From Alkalihalobacterium sp048323755 (GTDB taxonomy: Bacteria > Bacillota > Bacilli > Bacillales > Bacillaceae_F), in assembly GCF_048323755.1 (NCBI RefSeq), contig NZ_JBLWFS010000024.1:1-60269 (forward strand): a stretch of 60,269 nt of DNA, written 5' to 3'. The notes beneath the pieces are model-generated. The model was not told the origin of the DNA. It worked only from the letters and a program-made list of their open reading frames with translations, and searched no databases. Positions 1-7,564 of this stretch are shown in pieces. Made by a program: the position numbers and the translations under genes. Within the stretch, counting starts at the first letter, position 1. Every line of letters starts with the position of its first letter.

Positions 1-122
1 GATGAGATTTCCCATTACGTTAAGTAAGTAAGACCCCTTAGAGATGATGAGGTTGATAGGTCTCGGGTGGAAGCGTGGTGACACGTGGAGCTGAGAGATA
101 CTAATCGGTCGAGGACTTATCC
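1..122 (+). rRNA. 23S rRNA, 3' end (partial)
   Basis: The last ~120 nt of a 23S rRNA gene, cut by the window edge. The conserved 3' end (ACTAATCGGTCGAGGACTTA) ends near position 120, as in other Bacillus 23S genes. The exact mature end is estimated from the family sequence. Confidence 0.93.
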
Positions 123-337
123 AAATAATAAAGCGTTGAATTCATCTAGCCATTATCCAGTTTTGAGAGAACCACTCTCAATTAAATAAGGATTTATTAA
201 AATCCTATAAAATTGTTTGAAGCGAGTAGTTCGAGGCGACAAGTTCACGAGTAGCGGAATGTACGTTTAAAGGGTACATGAGCAACGCAGTGAGCGCAGT
301 CAACGAAGAAATACGAAGCTTATCACAATTTTAAAAG
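123..337 (+). other. 23S-5S internal spacer with inserted repeat
   Basis: About 215 nt separate the 23S and 5S genes, longer than the few tens of nt I recall for B. subtilis. The first part holds the usual TTGAGAG / CTCTCAA hairpin (163-181). The second part (about 214-326) is a GA-rich block with an internal ATGTAC / GTACAT dyad that resembles a repeat found again upstream of sspF. The block appears to be an insertion into the rRNA spacer. Confidence 0.7.
214..326 (+). repeat. GA-rich dispersed repeat, copy 1 (in rRNA spacer)
   Basis: The block contains AGTTCGAGGCGA, then a GGAATGTAC / GTACATGAG dyad, then CGCAGTGAGCGCAG and AACGAAGAAAT. The same order of blocks occurs at 20340-20430 (AGTTCGACGAAG, GGAGCGTAT / ATACGTGA, CGAAGAGCAAGC, GAGGAAGAAAT). 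The similarity was aligned by eye. Confidence 0.6.
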
Positions 338-453
<116 letters not shown>

Positions 454-455
454 AA

Positions 456-486
456 AAAGCACAATCCAATTGGATTGTGCTTTTTT
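456..486 (+). terminator. rRNA operon terminator
   Basis: Perfect inverted repeat AAGCACAATCC / GGATTGTGCTT with loop AATT... followed by a run of T. It ends the rRNA operon just after 5S. Confidence 0.92.
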
Positions 487-567
487 ATTTAAGCTACATC
501 TATATAATTCTTTAATTTTTAAAGGTTGTTTTGAGCTAGACTGGCTTGATTTTAACAACTTTATGCA

Positions 568-680
568 TTTATTTTCAACTTCGGTCAATTTTTTTTTAAC
601 TTTAGTCAATTTATTTTCAACTTTGCTCAGTTTATTTTCAACTTTGCCGATTTTCCATTCAACTTTTTTACTTTACCGAT
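568..680. repeat. AT-rich imperfect tandem repeat (~20-22 bp unit)
   Basis: Four to five imperfect copies of a unit close to TTTATTTTCAACTTTGSTCA lie head to tail; the first starts near 568, followed by copies near 590, 611 and 631, with a degenerate one near 651. An open frame runs through it (470-718) but has no ribosome binding site and a low-complexity Leu/Phe product, so I do not call it a gene. Confidence 0.6.
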
Positions 681-778
681 TTCTCGACAAAAACCTACAA
701 AACTCATCACTTCTATGATGAAAAAATTGTAGCGAACCATAAGTCAAACCTAATCTACAGGTTAGTCTTTACTCTTCG

Positions 779-847
779 GCAGCGAGGATCCCTCATCGAT
801 CATCACGTTCCCGTAGTAAAGAAAGGTTAAGAGGGACGTCGCTAGGC
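779..847 (+). pseudogene. degenerate 5S rRNA relic
   Basis: GACGTCGCTAGGC at 835-847 is identical to the 3' end of the 5S gene (441-453). Just upstream, CGTTCCC and GTTAAG occur in the same order as in 5S, with about 40 nt of the 5S middle missing. A terminator follows at once, as after the real 5S. It is probably the remnant of a deleted or recombined 5S gene; only the 13-nt 3' end is certain. Confidence 0.5.
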
Positions 848-850
848 GCC

Positions 851-878
851 AAGCACAACGAATTCGTTGTGCTTTTTT
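851..878 (+). terminator. terminator following the 5S relic
   Basis: Perfect inverted repeat AAGCACAACG / CGTTGTGCTT around AATT, then TTTTTT. It is similar in layout and partly in sequence to the rRNA terminator at 456-486. Confidence 0.85.
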
Positions 879-902
879 CGTGTTTAAAATGACTAAAAAA
901 GT

Positions 903-960
903 GTTTTGCCGATATATCATGGAGTTGCGCCGATATATCGTAAGTTACGCTGATATATTG
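903..960. repeat. three-copy repeat with CGATATATCG palindrome
   Basis: GCCGATATATC, GCCGATATATC and GCTGATATAT start at 908, 929 and 949, a spacing of 20-21 bp. Each lies within a related ~20-bp unit beginning GTTNCGCC. This is about two helical turns per unit, which would fit a protein-binding array, but no function is known to me. Confidence 0.55.
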
Positions 961-1139
961 AAAATGGTACTTATTCAGAGGCGTGCAGCTTCATAAAAAA
1001 TCGCACTTTCAGCATTAAGACAGACACATTGCTTAAAAGGGGAACATATAGTAAAGAATAGTCTAGGTATTTGCTCACAAAAGTAAAAGAATATTTTAAA
1101 AAATGTATAGTTTTCGATCAACTTGTCCATTAATTCATA

Positions 1140-1355
1140 ATGGGGGTGATTGTTATCGATAACTTAGAGGTAACGAATGCAGGTCACAAGCAATGTGTGG
1201 TATGTGATCAGGAGAAAAATGAAGGAATTTATTTGGTTGAAAAATTTATTTGTGAAGATTGTGAAAGGCAAATTGTGCTTACAGATCCAGATGACTTGTT
1301 CTATCATTACTACTTAAAGAAGATGAAAAAGATAAAGATACCAACGATTAATTAA
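1140..1355 (+). CDS. csfB: anti-sigma-G factor Gin (CsfB)
   Basis: Small zinc-binding protein (71 aa) of the Gin/CsfB family, which inhibits sigma-G, and also sigma-E, at the wrong time or in the wrong compartment during sporulation. The two CxxC pairs that bind zinc are visible: CVVCDQEK near residues 19-26 and CEDCER near 38-43. The C-terminal part is basic. The first gene after the rRNA operon matches the B. subtilis order. The start is uncertain: the only usual start codon in frame is ATG at 1140 (or GTG at 1146), yet the best Shine-Dalgarno-like run (GGGGGTG) lies just inside that start. The xpaC-yaaN genes that follow csfB in B. subtilis are absent here. Confidence 0.88.
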   Translation: MGVIVIDNLEVTNAGHKQCVVCDQEKNEGIYLVEKFICEDCERQIVLTDPDDLFYHYYLKKMKKIKIPTIN

Positions 1356-1358
1356 TAG

Positions 1359-1470
1359 AGGCTGACTCAAGTATTGTGTCACACATCTTATATGCGAAGT
1401 GAAGTGCCAGAAGAGGCGGTCATTATCGTATGCGATTGAGAAGATGAGACACGTATGAGTCAGCCTTTAG
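1359..1470 (+). terminator. long-loop terminator hairpin after csfB
   Basis: AGGCTGACTCA (1359-1369) pairs with TGAGTCAGCCT (1456-1466), enclosing ~86 nt with further internal pairing (TGTGTC / GACACG), followed by a short T-rich stretch. It belongs to a family of similar AGGCTGAC terminators in this window. Confidence 0.65.
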
Positions 1471-1568
1471 TATTTATTGAACTAAAACACTTTTATGTAC
1501 AGTGTGACAAGCATGTTTTTACGAAATGCTTTATAATAGAAACCAAATATGTTACAAAGGAATGCCAT

Positions 1569-3032
1569 ATGACAAATCAACAAATGACACCACTTTTTTC
1601 AAAGCTGATGGACCACCTTAATAAAAAGCCTCATTCATTTCACGTTCCCGGCCATAAATGGGGAAGTGTCTACCCTGCATTTGCTAGGGACTCATTTGCA
1701 TCTATACTTAAACTCGATGCGACGGAACTCACTGAATTGGATGATCTTCATGATGCGCAAACCGTTATAAAAGAAGCCCAACACTTATTAGCAGATGCAT
1801 ACGGTGCAGCATCATCTTATTTTTTAGTGGGTGGCTCAACTGTTGGGAATTTAGCAATGATCCTTTCTGTTTGTAGAAAAGATGATATAATTCTCGTTCA
1901 AAGAGACAGTCACAAGTCAGTAATGAATGGCATACAATTAGCACAAGCAACACCCATTTATTTAACACCGGATTACAATGAAGGTACCGGCTTATCATCA
2001 GGTGTTAGCTTGGAAACGGTTATCAAAGCTATTCAAACTTATCCGGAGGCAAAAGCACTTTTTTTAACAAATCCGAGTTATTACGGGATAACGAGGAATT
2101 TAAATGAAATCATTACAACCGTTCATCAATATAATATTCCAGTACTTGTCGATGAAGCACATGGCGCCCACTTTGGATTTGGAGAAGGTCTACCAGTATC
2201 AGCGCTCACCCAAGGTGCTGATGTTGTCGTTCAATCGGCACATAAGACGTTACCGGCGATGACGATGGGCTCTTTCTTACATTTTAACAGCGCATTAATA
2301 TCTAATAAAAAAATAACGTACTATCTGCAAGTTCTACAATCGAGTAGTCCCTCCTATCCGATAATGGCCTCTTTAGATTTAGCCAGACATTATGTAGCAA
2401 ATCTAAATCAGGATGAAGTGTCTACGATAGTAAAAAGCAGTAACCAGTTTAAAAATGAGTTGAAAGAAATTCCTCAAGTCACTGTTGTTGAGTTGAAGGA
2501 AAATGCTCTTTTGACAATAGATCCTCTCAAAATCACATTAAGAACCAACTGTGAATTAACCGGTATAGAAATGCAACGTTTATTAGAGGAAAAGGATATA
2601 TATGTAGAGTTAGCAAACGAGGAATTTTTACTTCTTGTATTACCCCTTTCCCCTTTTAAAGACATGGAATTTATTGTGTCAATTCTTAAAGGTGTCTTAA
2701 AGCCATACAAGGTTAAAGAAAGAATATTGAGTTATAAAACGGTAGGTTTTCCTAAACTATCATCAGTAAAACTAACACAAGCAGCAATGAACAGTTATGC
2801 TACGAAAATGGTACGTATAGAGGAGTCTGCAGGTCATCTAATTGCGGAACCGATTATTCCTTATCCACCAGGTGTTCCGATGTTGATACCGGGGGAAACT
2901 ATAACTGAAGAAAAGGTTGAAACTATTTTAAAGCTTCTAGATGCAGAAACCCGCTTTCAAGGTCATACGAACATAAAAGAAACGGGAGTTAAAGTTTTTA
3001 TTATAGATGAGAGAAAAGAGGAAGAAGGATGA
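1569..3032 (+). CDS. yaaO: Orn/Lys/Arg decarboxylase family protein (YaaO-like)
   Basis: A PLP-dependent fold-type I decarboxylase of the Orn/Lys/Arg class (487 aa), expected to make a polyamine or related amine; the substrate cannot be read from the sequence. The N-terminal SFHVPGHK motif, the cofactor Asp in DEAHGAHFG (about D195) and the PLP lysine in SAHKTL (about K226) are all present. A C-terminal domain ends with YPPGVPMLIPGE, typical of the family. I chose ATG 1569, behind AAAGGA, rather than the longer open frame from 1455, because that extension lies in the preceding terminator. It overlaps tmk by 4 bp (ATGA), so the two are probably translationally coupled. Confidence 0.9.
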   Translation: MTNQQMTPLFSKLMDHLNKKPHSFHVPGHKWGSVYPAFARDSFASILKLDATELTELDDLHDAQTVIKEAQHLLADAYGAASSYFLVGGSTVGNLAMILSVCRKDDIILVQRDSHKSVMNGIQLAQATPIYLTPDYNEGTGLSSGVSLETVIKAIQTYPEAKALFLTNPSYYGITRNLNEIITTVHQYNIPVLVDEAHGAHFGFGEGLPVSALTQGADVVVQSAHKTLPAMTMGSFLHFNSALISNKKITYYLQVLQSSSPSYPIMASLDLARHYVANLNQDEVSTIVKSSNQFKNELKEIPQVTVVELKENALLTIDPLKITLRTNCELTGIEMQRLLEEKDIYVELANEEFLLLVLPLSPFKDMEFIVSILKGVLKPYKVKERILSYKTVGFPKLSSVKLTQAAMNSYATKMVRIEESAGHLIAEPIIPYPPGVPMLIPGETITEEKVETILKLLDAETRFQGHTNIKETGVKVFIIDERKEEEG

Positions 3033-3673
3033 GAAAGGGTTTATTTATTACAGCAGAGGGTGGAGAAGGAGCTGGGAAAACTTCCGCTTTAACAAAAATA
3101 TATGACTATTTAGTAGAAAAAGGCTATGATGTTGTCATGACGAGGGAACCAGGTGGGATTAAAATCTCTGAGGAAATCCGCTCGGTAATACTGAATGAAA
3201 AACACACAGAAATGGACGGAAGAACGGAAGCATTGCTGTATGCTGCTGCGAGACGCCAGCATTTAGTAGAGAAGATCGTCCCAGCTCTAGAAGAAGGCAA
3301 GATCGTCCTGTGTGATCGTTTTATTGATAGTAGTTTAGCATATCAAGGGTTTGCTAGAGGAATTGGTTTTGAAAATATATTAATGATTAATCAAATCGCT
3401 ATTGATGAGTTTTGGCCGGATTTAACGCTTTATTTTAGAGTTGATCCTGAAGTCGGCTTAGCAAGAATTGCAAAAGACAAAGGCAGAGAAGTGAATCGGC
3501 TAGACCAAGAAAATGACACCTTTCATAAGAAAGTGCTCGAAGGCTATGATCAACTAACGAAATTGTATAAAGACCGCATACAAGTCGTGAATGCCAATGA
3601 ATCTTTTCAAAGCGTGTATTCCAGCGCTCTTCATATGATCGAACAACACATAGAAGCGTTAGATAAAGACTGA
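3029..3673 (+). CDS. tmk: thymidylate kinase
   Basis: Phosphorylates dTMP to dTDP, an essential step in dTTP supply (214 aa, normal length). The P-loop is GGEGAGKTS near residues 11-19, the dTMP-binding Asp/Arg motif reads CDRFIDSSLAYQG, and a LID region follows (KDKGREVNRLDQ). The start overlaps the stop of the decarboxylase gene. In Bacillus tmk, darA and holB are co-transcribed, and the tight spacing here supports that. Confidence 0.97.
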   Translation: MRKGLFITAEGGEGAGKTSALTKIYDYLVEKGYDVVMTREPGGIKISEEIRSVILNEKHTEMDGRTEALLYAAARRQHLVEKIVPALEEGKIVLCDRFIDSSLAYQGFARGIGFENILMINQIAIDEFWPDLTLYFRVDPEVGLARIAKDKGREVNRLDQENDTFHKKVLEGYDQLTKLYKDRIQVVNANESFQSVYSSALHMIEQHIEALDKD

Positions 3674-3686
3674 GGAGGTATGTGTA

Positions 3687-4016
3687 GTGAAGTTAATTAT
3701 AGCTGTTGTCCAAGATAAAGATAGTAATCGCCTGTCGGAAGCATTAGTAAAGACGGAATACCGAGCAACGAAACTTGCAAGTACAGGTGGCTTTTTAAAA
3801 GCCGGAAATACTACTTTTTTAATTGGAACTGAAGATGAAAATGTCGATGATGTCCTTCAAATCATTAAAGACAATTGTAAAAGTAGAGAACAACTAGTAG
3901 CGCCTATTTCACCTATGGGAGGAAATGCTGACTCGTATGTTCCATATCCAGTAGAGGTGCAAATTGGTGGAGCAACGGTATTCGTTTTACCAGTTGAACA
4001 GTTTGAGCAATTTTAA
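3687..4016 (+). CDS. darA: cyclic-di-AMP receptor, PII-like (DarA)
   Basis: 109-aa PII-like protein (DUF970) that binds c-di-AMP in B. subtilis and Staphylococcus; its downstream partner is not established. The N-terminal MKLIIAVVQDKDS and the loop FLIGTEDENVDD match the family. It starts at GTG 3687 behind GAGGAGGT with 7-nt spacing. In B. subtilis yaaR follows; here the next gene is holB directly, so yaaR is missing from the block. Confidence 0.93.
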   Translation: MKLIIAVVQDKDSNRLSEALVKTEYRATKLASTGGFLKAGNTTFLIGTEDENVDDVLQIIKDNCKSREQLVAPISPMGGNADSYVPYPVEVQIGGATVFVLPVEQFEQF

Positions 4017-4036
4017 AATAAAAGGTGTTGGGAATA

Positions 4037-5023
4037 ATGACATGGGAACAGCTTAATCAAACTCAACATAAGGTTGTCCAAATATTAACGAACAGTATTC
4101 ATAAAGATCGATTAACCCATGCCTATGTTTTTGAAGGAAGCAGAGGCACGGGAAAGATGGAAGTTGCTCTGCAACTAGGTAAGAGTTACTTTTGTAAAGA
4201 AAAAACGACAGCTGAACCATGTGGCGAGTGCTCGGATTGTAAACGGATCTCGTCTGGAAATCATCCAGATGTTCATCTGATCTCACCGGATGGGCAATCC
4301 ATTAAAAAACAGCAAGTAGAATTACTGCGGACAGAGTTTTCTTACCGAGGAATGGAATCAAAACAGAAGTTTTATATTATTAAACATGCGGAGAAAATGA
4401 CTCCAAGTGCTGCAAATAGTTTGCTTAAGTTTCTTGAGGAACCTGAAGCACCTACTATTGCAGTGCTTCTCACTGAACATATACATCAAATGTTAAATAC
4501 CATCATTTCACGAAGTCAAGTCTTATCTTTTACGCCTCTTTCTAATAGAGAGATGGAAATGGTGTTAGTTGATGAAGGGATATCACGCCCTATAGCGAAA
4601 ATTCTTACGGAAATGACTTCCAATCTAGAAGATGCACGCCAACTTTGTCAGGAAGACTGGATTGTACAAGCACGTAATGTAGTGTTACAATTAACGGAAG
4701 AGGTCTATTCTCGCCCCCAGCAAATGTTCTTTACCCTTCAAGAAAAGTGGTTACCGCACTTCAAAGGAAAAGAAGAGCTTGGGTTAGGAATTGATTTATT
4801 GCTCTTATGGTATAGAGATTTATTATACACACAGCTTGGTGAAAAAGAGGGTCTTATTTTTGTTGACCAGCTAGAACGCCTTGACCACCAAGCGTTATAT
4901 AGCTCACAAGAGAAAATTTCCAGACAAATGTCGGCTATTTTTGATGCAAAGAGACATCTGAGTTCAAATGTAAATCCGCAATTATTAATGGAGCGGCTTT
5001 TGCTCAGATTACAGGAGGGATAG
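4037..5023 (+). CDS. holB: DNA polymerase III delta prime subunit
   Basis: Clamp-loader subunit (328 aa) of the replication machinery. The N-terminal AAA+ domain has the P-loop-like GSRGTGK and a four-Cys zinc module (C-KEKTTAEP-CGECSDC). The segment AANSLLKFLEEP is the family signature. The arginine-finger SRC motif appears as SRS (TIISRSQ). ATG 4037 is preferred to GTG 4025 or TTG 4028 by similarity to the family start, although the best Shine-Dalgarno match (AAAGGTG) lies 10 nt away. It stops immediately before ricT. Confidence 0.95.
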   Translation: MTWEQLNQTQHKVVQILTNSIHKDRLTHAYVFEGSRGTGKMEVALQLGKSYFCKEKTTAEPCGECSDCKRISSGNHPDVHLISPDGQSIKKQQVELLRTEFSYRGMESKQKFYIIKHAEKMTPSAANSLLKFLEEPEAPTIAVLLTEHIHQMLNTIISRSQVLSFTPLSNREMEMVLVDEGISRPIAKILTEMTSNLEDARQLCQEDWIVQARNVVLQLTEEVYSRPQQMFFTLQEKWLPHFKGKEELGLGIDLLLLWYRDLLYTQLGEKEGLIFVDQLERLDHQALYSSQEKISRQMSAIFDAKRHLSSNVNPQLLMERLLLRLQEG

Positions 5024-5854
5024 TTGATAGTGCATCATGTCGTAGGTGTTCGCTTTAAAAAAGCGGGTAAAATTTATTACTTTTCCCCTGGTGAATTCGA
5101 ATTACCTAAAGGTGAATGGGTAATTGTCGAAACATCAAGAGGGGTAGAATATGGCAGGGTAGTTATTGAAAAAAAGGAAGTCGATGATAACGATGTCGTT
5201 CTTCCGTTAAAGCAAGTTCTTCGTATAGCTGATGAAAAAGACAAGCTTATTGTAAATGAAAATAAAGAAGCTGCGAAGAAAGCTTTCAGTGTTTGCCAAG
5301 AAAAAATAATAGAACATCAACTTGATATGAAGCTTGTTGATGTAGAATATACGTTTGACCGCAATAAAGTCCTGTTTTATTTTACAGCTGATGGAAGAAT
5401 TGACTTTAGAGAGCTTGTAAAAGACTTAGCAGCTATATTTCGAACTCGAATCGAATTACGTCAAATTGGTGTAAGAGATGAAGCGAAAATGCTAGGTGGG
5501 ATTGGTCCGTGTGGGCGAGTTCTTTGCTGTTCATCGTTTTTAGGTGATTTTGAACCTGTTTCCATTAAAATGGCTAAAGATCAAAATTTGTCGTTAAATC
5601 CGGCAAAAATTTCAGGGTTATGTGGTCGTCTCATGTGTTGTTTGAAATATGAAAATGATCATTATGAGTCTGTTAAACAATCTTTACCTGATATTGGGAA
5701 AGAAATTAAAACGCCAAATGGACGAGGTAGAGTAGTGGGGCTCAACATTTTAGAACGTATTATTCAAGTAGAGTTATTTGAACAACAACGAATCGTTGAG
5801 TACACACTTGAAGAGCTTTTTGAAGAAACGGTTTCGACCCAAGTCATAGAGTAA
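5024..5854 (+). CDS. ricT: RicT, stage 0 sporulation / RNA maturation factor (YaaT)
   Basis: 276-aa PSP1 C-terminal domain protein. In B. subtilis RicT works with RicA (YmcA) and RicF (YlbF) in an Fe-S-containing complex that directs RNase Y mRNA processing and supports competence, biofilm formation and Spo0A phosphorylation. The conserved cysteines are seen in GPCGRVLCCSS and GLCGRLMCCLK. The start is TTG 5024, directly after the holB stop and 5 nt behind AGGAGGGA; no better start exists. Confidence 0.94.
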   Translation: MIVHHVVGVRFKKAGKIYYFSPGEFELPKGEWVIVETSRGVEYGRVVIEKKEVDDNDVVLPLKQVLRIADEKDKLIVNENKEAAKKAFSVCQEKIIEHQLDMKLVDVEYTFDRNKVLFYFTADGRIDFRELVKDLAAIFRTRIELRQIGVRDEAKMLGGIGPCGRVLCCSSFLGDFEPVSIKMAKDQNLSLNPAKISGLCGRLMCCLKYENDHYESVKQSLPDIGKEIKTPNGRGRVVGLNILERIIQVELFEQQRIVEYTLEELFEETVSTQVIE

Positions 5855-5867
5855 TGAGGTGGGAAAC

Positions 5868-6209
5868 GTGGATAAAAAGGAGATTTTTTCACAAGTTAGT
5901 TCAATTGAAGAGCGAATTGGTGGTTTGCACGATGAACTTCGCGGTTTAAAGGAACAACTTGCGCTCCTCATTGAGGAAAACCACTATTTAAAGGTGGAGA
6001 ATGAAAATTTAAGAAATCGCCTCGATGAAACAGTTGAACAAGAAAAAGCGATTGAAGAAAGAGATCCTGCGAAGAAGAAACCAGTAGGTGAAGGGTATGA
6101 TAATTTAGCTAGATTGTATCAAGAAGGGTTTCACATTTGTAGTACGGATTACGGTAGTATTCGTAAAGATGATTGTCTCTTTTGCTTATCATTTTTTAAT
6201 CAAAAATAA
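5868..6209 (+). CDS. yabA: replication initiation control protein YabA
   Basis: Regulator that binds DnaA and the sliding clamp DnaN to stop premature re-initiation (113 aa). An N-terminal leucine-zipper coiled coil spans about residues 5-60, then a linker, then the C-terminal zinc domain with GYDNLARLYQEGFHIC and the CLFC pair. GTG 5868 is chosen because it lies 5 nt behind GAGGTGGG and gives the family start VDKKEIF; the open frame from 5859 overlaps the Shine-Dalgarno. Confidence 0.95.
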   Translation: MDKKEIFSQVSSIEERIGGLHDELRGLKEQLALLIEENHYLKVENENLRNRLDETVEQEKAIEERDPAKKKPVGEGYDNLARLYQEGFHICSTDYGSIRKDDCLFCLSFFNQK

Positions 6210-6224
6210 TCGAACAGCTAGTTA

Positions 6225-6334
6225 GGGTGACTCAAAAGTGTTTGATCCTTTGTTTACAATACAGCCTGTATACTTACAGGAGGATTGTAGCAGAAGAGGT
6301 AGACATTTTATTGAAGAGTCATCCTCTTTTTTTT
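6225..6334 (+). terminator. long-loop terminator hairpin after yabA
   Basis: GGGTGACTC (6225-6233) pairs with GAGTCATCC (6316-6324), followed by TCTTTTTTTT. The ~80-nt loop can fold further (TACAAT / ATTGTA). It is a relative of the AGGCTGACTC hairpins elsewhere in the window. Confidence 0.7.
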
Positions 6335-6360
6335 GGAGGTAAGAAAGTATAAAATTCGAA

Positions 6361-6490
6361 GGTGTCTAGCTCTAGGCGCCATCGGCTCGAGGTCGCTTCG
6401 GGCCAGCAAACGTGTCTAAAAAGCGAGACACGTATTGCTGGCCCTCCAGCGCTTGTCGCCGATAAGCAGGCGCCTTGCGCTTTTCTTGTA
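6361..6490. repeat. GC-rich intergenic repeat, full copy (CTAGCTC family)
   Basis: A strongly folded element lies between yabA and trmN6. The inner stem GGGCCAGCAA + ACGTGTCT (6400-6417) pairs with AGACACGT + TTGCTGGCCC (6426-6444), and an outer GGCGCC pair (6375-6380 / 6469-6474) closes the whole. It starts GTCTAGCTC and ends near CTTGCGCTTTTCTTG. Shorter related copies are seen at 16833-16907 (reverse), 20800-20817 and 52036-52115. Confidence 0.7.
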
Positions 6491-6555
6491 TCTATTTATG
6501 TATTTGTCAGTGTTAGTGTACAATAGGACTAACGCAATGAAATCTGGAGGAAGTA

Positions 6556-7293
6556 ATGGTTACGATACATACGAGTGAAAGAATAGATTATTTACCGAAC
6601 CGTTCCTTGCAAATCATACAGGCTAGTGACGTATTTTCATTTTCAATGGATGCAGTTTTACTAGCGAAATTTGCTTATGTCCCAATCCAAAAAGGAAAGA
6701 TCATTGATTTATGTACAGGAAACGGAATTATACCATTTATGTTAAGTACGAGAAGTAAAGCCCAAATAACGGGAGTAGAAATTCAAGAAAGATTATATGA
6801 TATGGCTGTTCGTAGTAATGAACTGAATCAACTTTCCAATCAGATCGATTTAGTTCTTGGCGACATCAAGTCATTACCTCAAGAAATTTTAAGTCAAGAA
6901 TACGATGTAGTCACATGCAATCCCCCATATTTTGAGAAAAAGGAATTATCGGATCGAAATGTAAATCCGCATTTTCAAATCGCACGGCATGAGATTTATT
7001 GTACATTAGAAGATGTTATTCAAACTTGTTCGATAATAGTGCGACAAAAGGGAAAGGTAGCTCTCGTTCACCGACCTGAAAGGCTGACGGATATCTTTGA
7101 ACAGATGAGAAAATACCGAATTGAGCCAAAACGAGTTCAATTTGTTCAACCGAAAGCCAATAAAGAAGCCAATATCGTTCTTGTTGAGGGAATTAAGGAC
7201 GGGAAACCTGGCGTTAAATGTTTACCAACTATTGTCGTCTATGAAGATGAAAAAACGTATACGAAGGAGTTTCAAGCCATTTATTATGGGTAA
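6556..7293 (+). CDS. trmN6: tRNA1(Val) (adenine-N6)-methyltransferase-like protein (YabB)
   Basis: 245-aa SAM-dependent N6-adenine methyltransferase of the TrmN6/YabB family, probably acting on tRNA. The SAM site is IDLCTGNGIIP (about residues 49-59) and the catalytic motif is NPPYF, typical of N6-adenine enzymes. It starts at ATG 6556 behind GGAGGAA. It overlaps yazA by 8 bp. The RNA target is inferred from the family. Confidence 0.9.
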   Translation: MVTIHTSERIDYLPNRSLQIIQASDVFSFSMDAVLLAKFAYVPIQKGKIIDLCTGNGIIPFMLSTRSKAQITGVEIQERLYDMAVRSNELNQLSNQIDLVLGDIKSLPQEILSQEYDVVTCNPPYFEKKELSDRNVNPHFQIARHEIYCTLEDVIQTCSIIVRQKGKVALVHRPERLTDIFEQMRKYRIEPKRVQFVQPKANKEANIVLVEGIKDGKPGVKCLPTIVVYEDEKTYTKEFQAIYYG

Positions 7294-7564
7294 TCATTAT
7301 GTATATATGATTCGTTGTCAAGATGACTCGCTCTACACAGGCTATACAAATAATATTGAGCGCAGATTACAAATGCACGAAGCCGGAAAAGGAGCAAAAT
7401 ACACAAGGGGTAAGGGCCCATTTGTACTAGAGTTTTGTCACGAGTATATGACTAAAAAGGAAGCGATGCAATCAGAATATGCGATCAAACAACTTTCAAA
7501 ACGAGACAAAGAGCGTTTAATACAAGAAGGGAAGTTAAATGATGTGGCAGCAAAAGAGCTTTGA
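7286..7564 (+). CDS. yazA: GIY-YIG domain protein YazA
   Basis: 92-aa GIY-YIG nuclease-fold protein of the UPF0213 family; the function is unknown. The signature tyrosines are in HYVYMIRCQ and SLYTGYTNN, with the Arg in IERRLQMH. ATG 7286 is chosen because upstream codons in this frame lie inside trmN6 and look random. It overlaps trmN6 (8 bp) and rsmI (26 bp), a compact three-gene RNA-modification operon as in B. subtilis. Confidence 0.9.
   Translation: MGNHYVYMIRCQDDSLYTGYTNNIERRLQMHEAGKGAKYTRGKGPFVLEFCHEYMTKKEAMQSEYAIKQLSKRDKERLIQEGKLNDVAAKEL

Noticed and set aside
470..718. 82-aa open frame after the 5S gene
   Set aside because: It begins in the rRNA terminator, has no ribosome site, and its Leu/Phe-rich product follows from the AT-rich tandem repeat.
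568..960. Short repeats as a possible CRISPR array
   Set aside because: Units are imperfect, only 20-22 bp apart with no unique spacers, and no cas genes are present.
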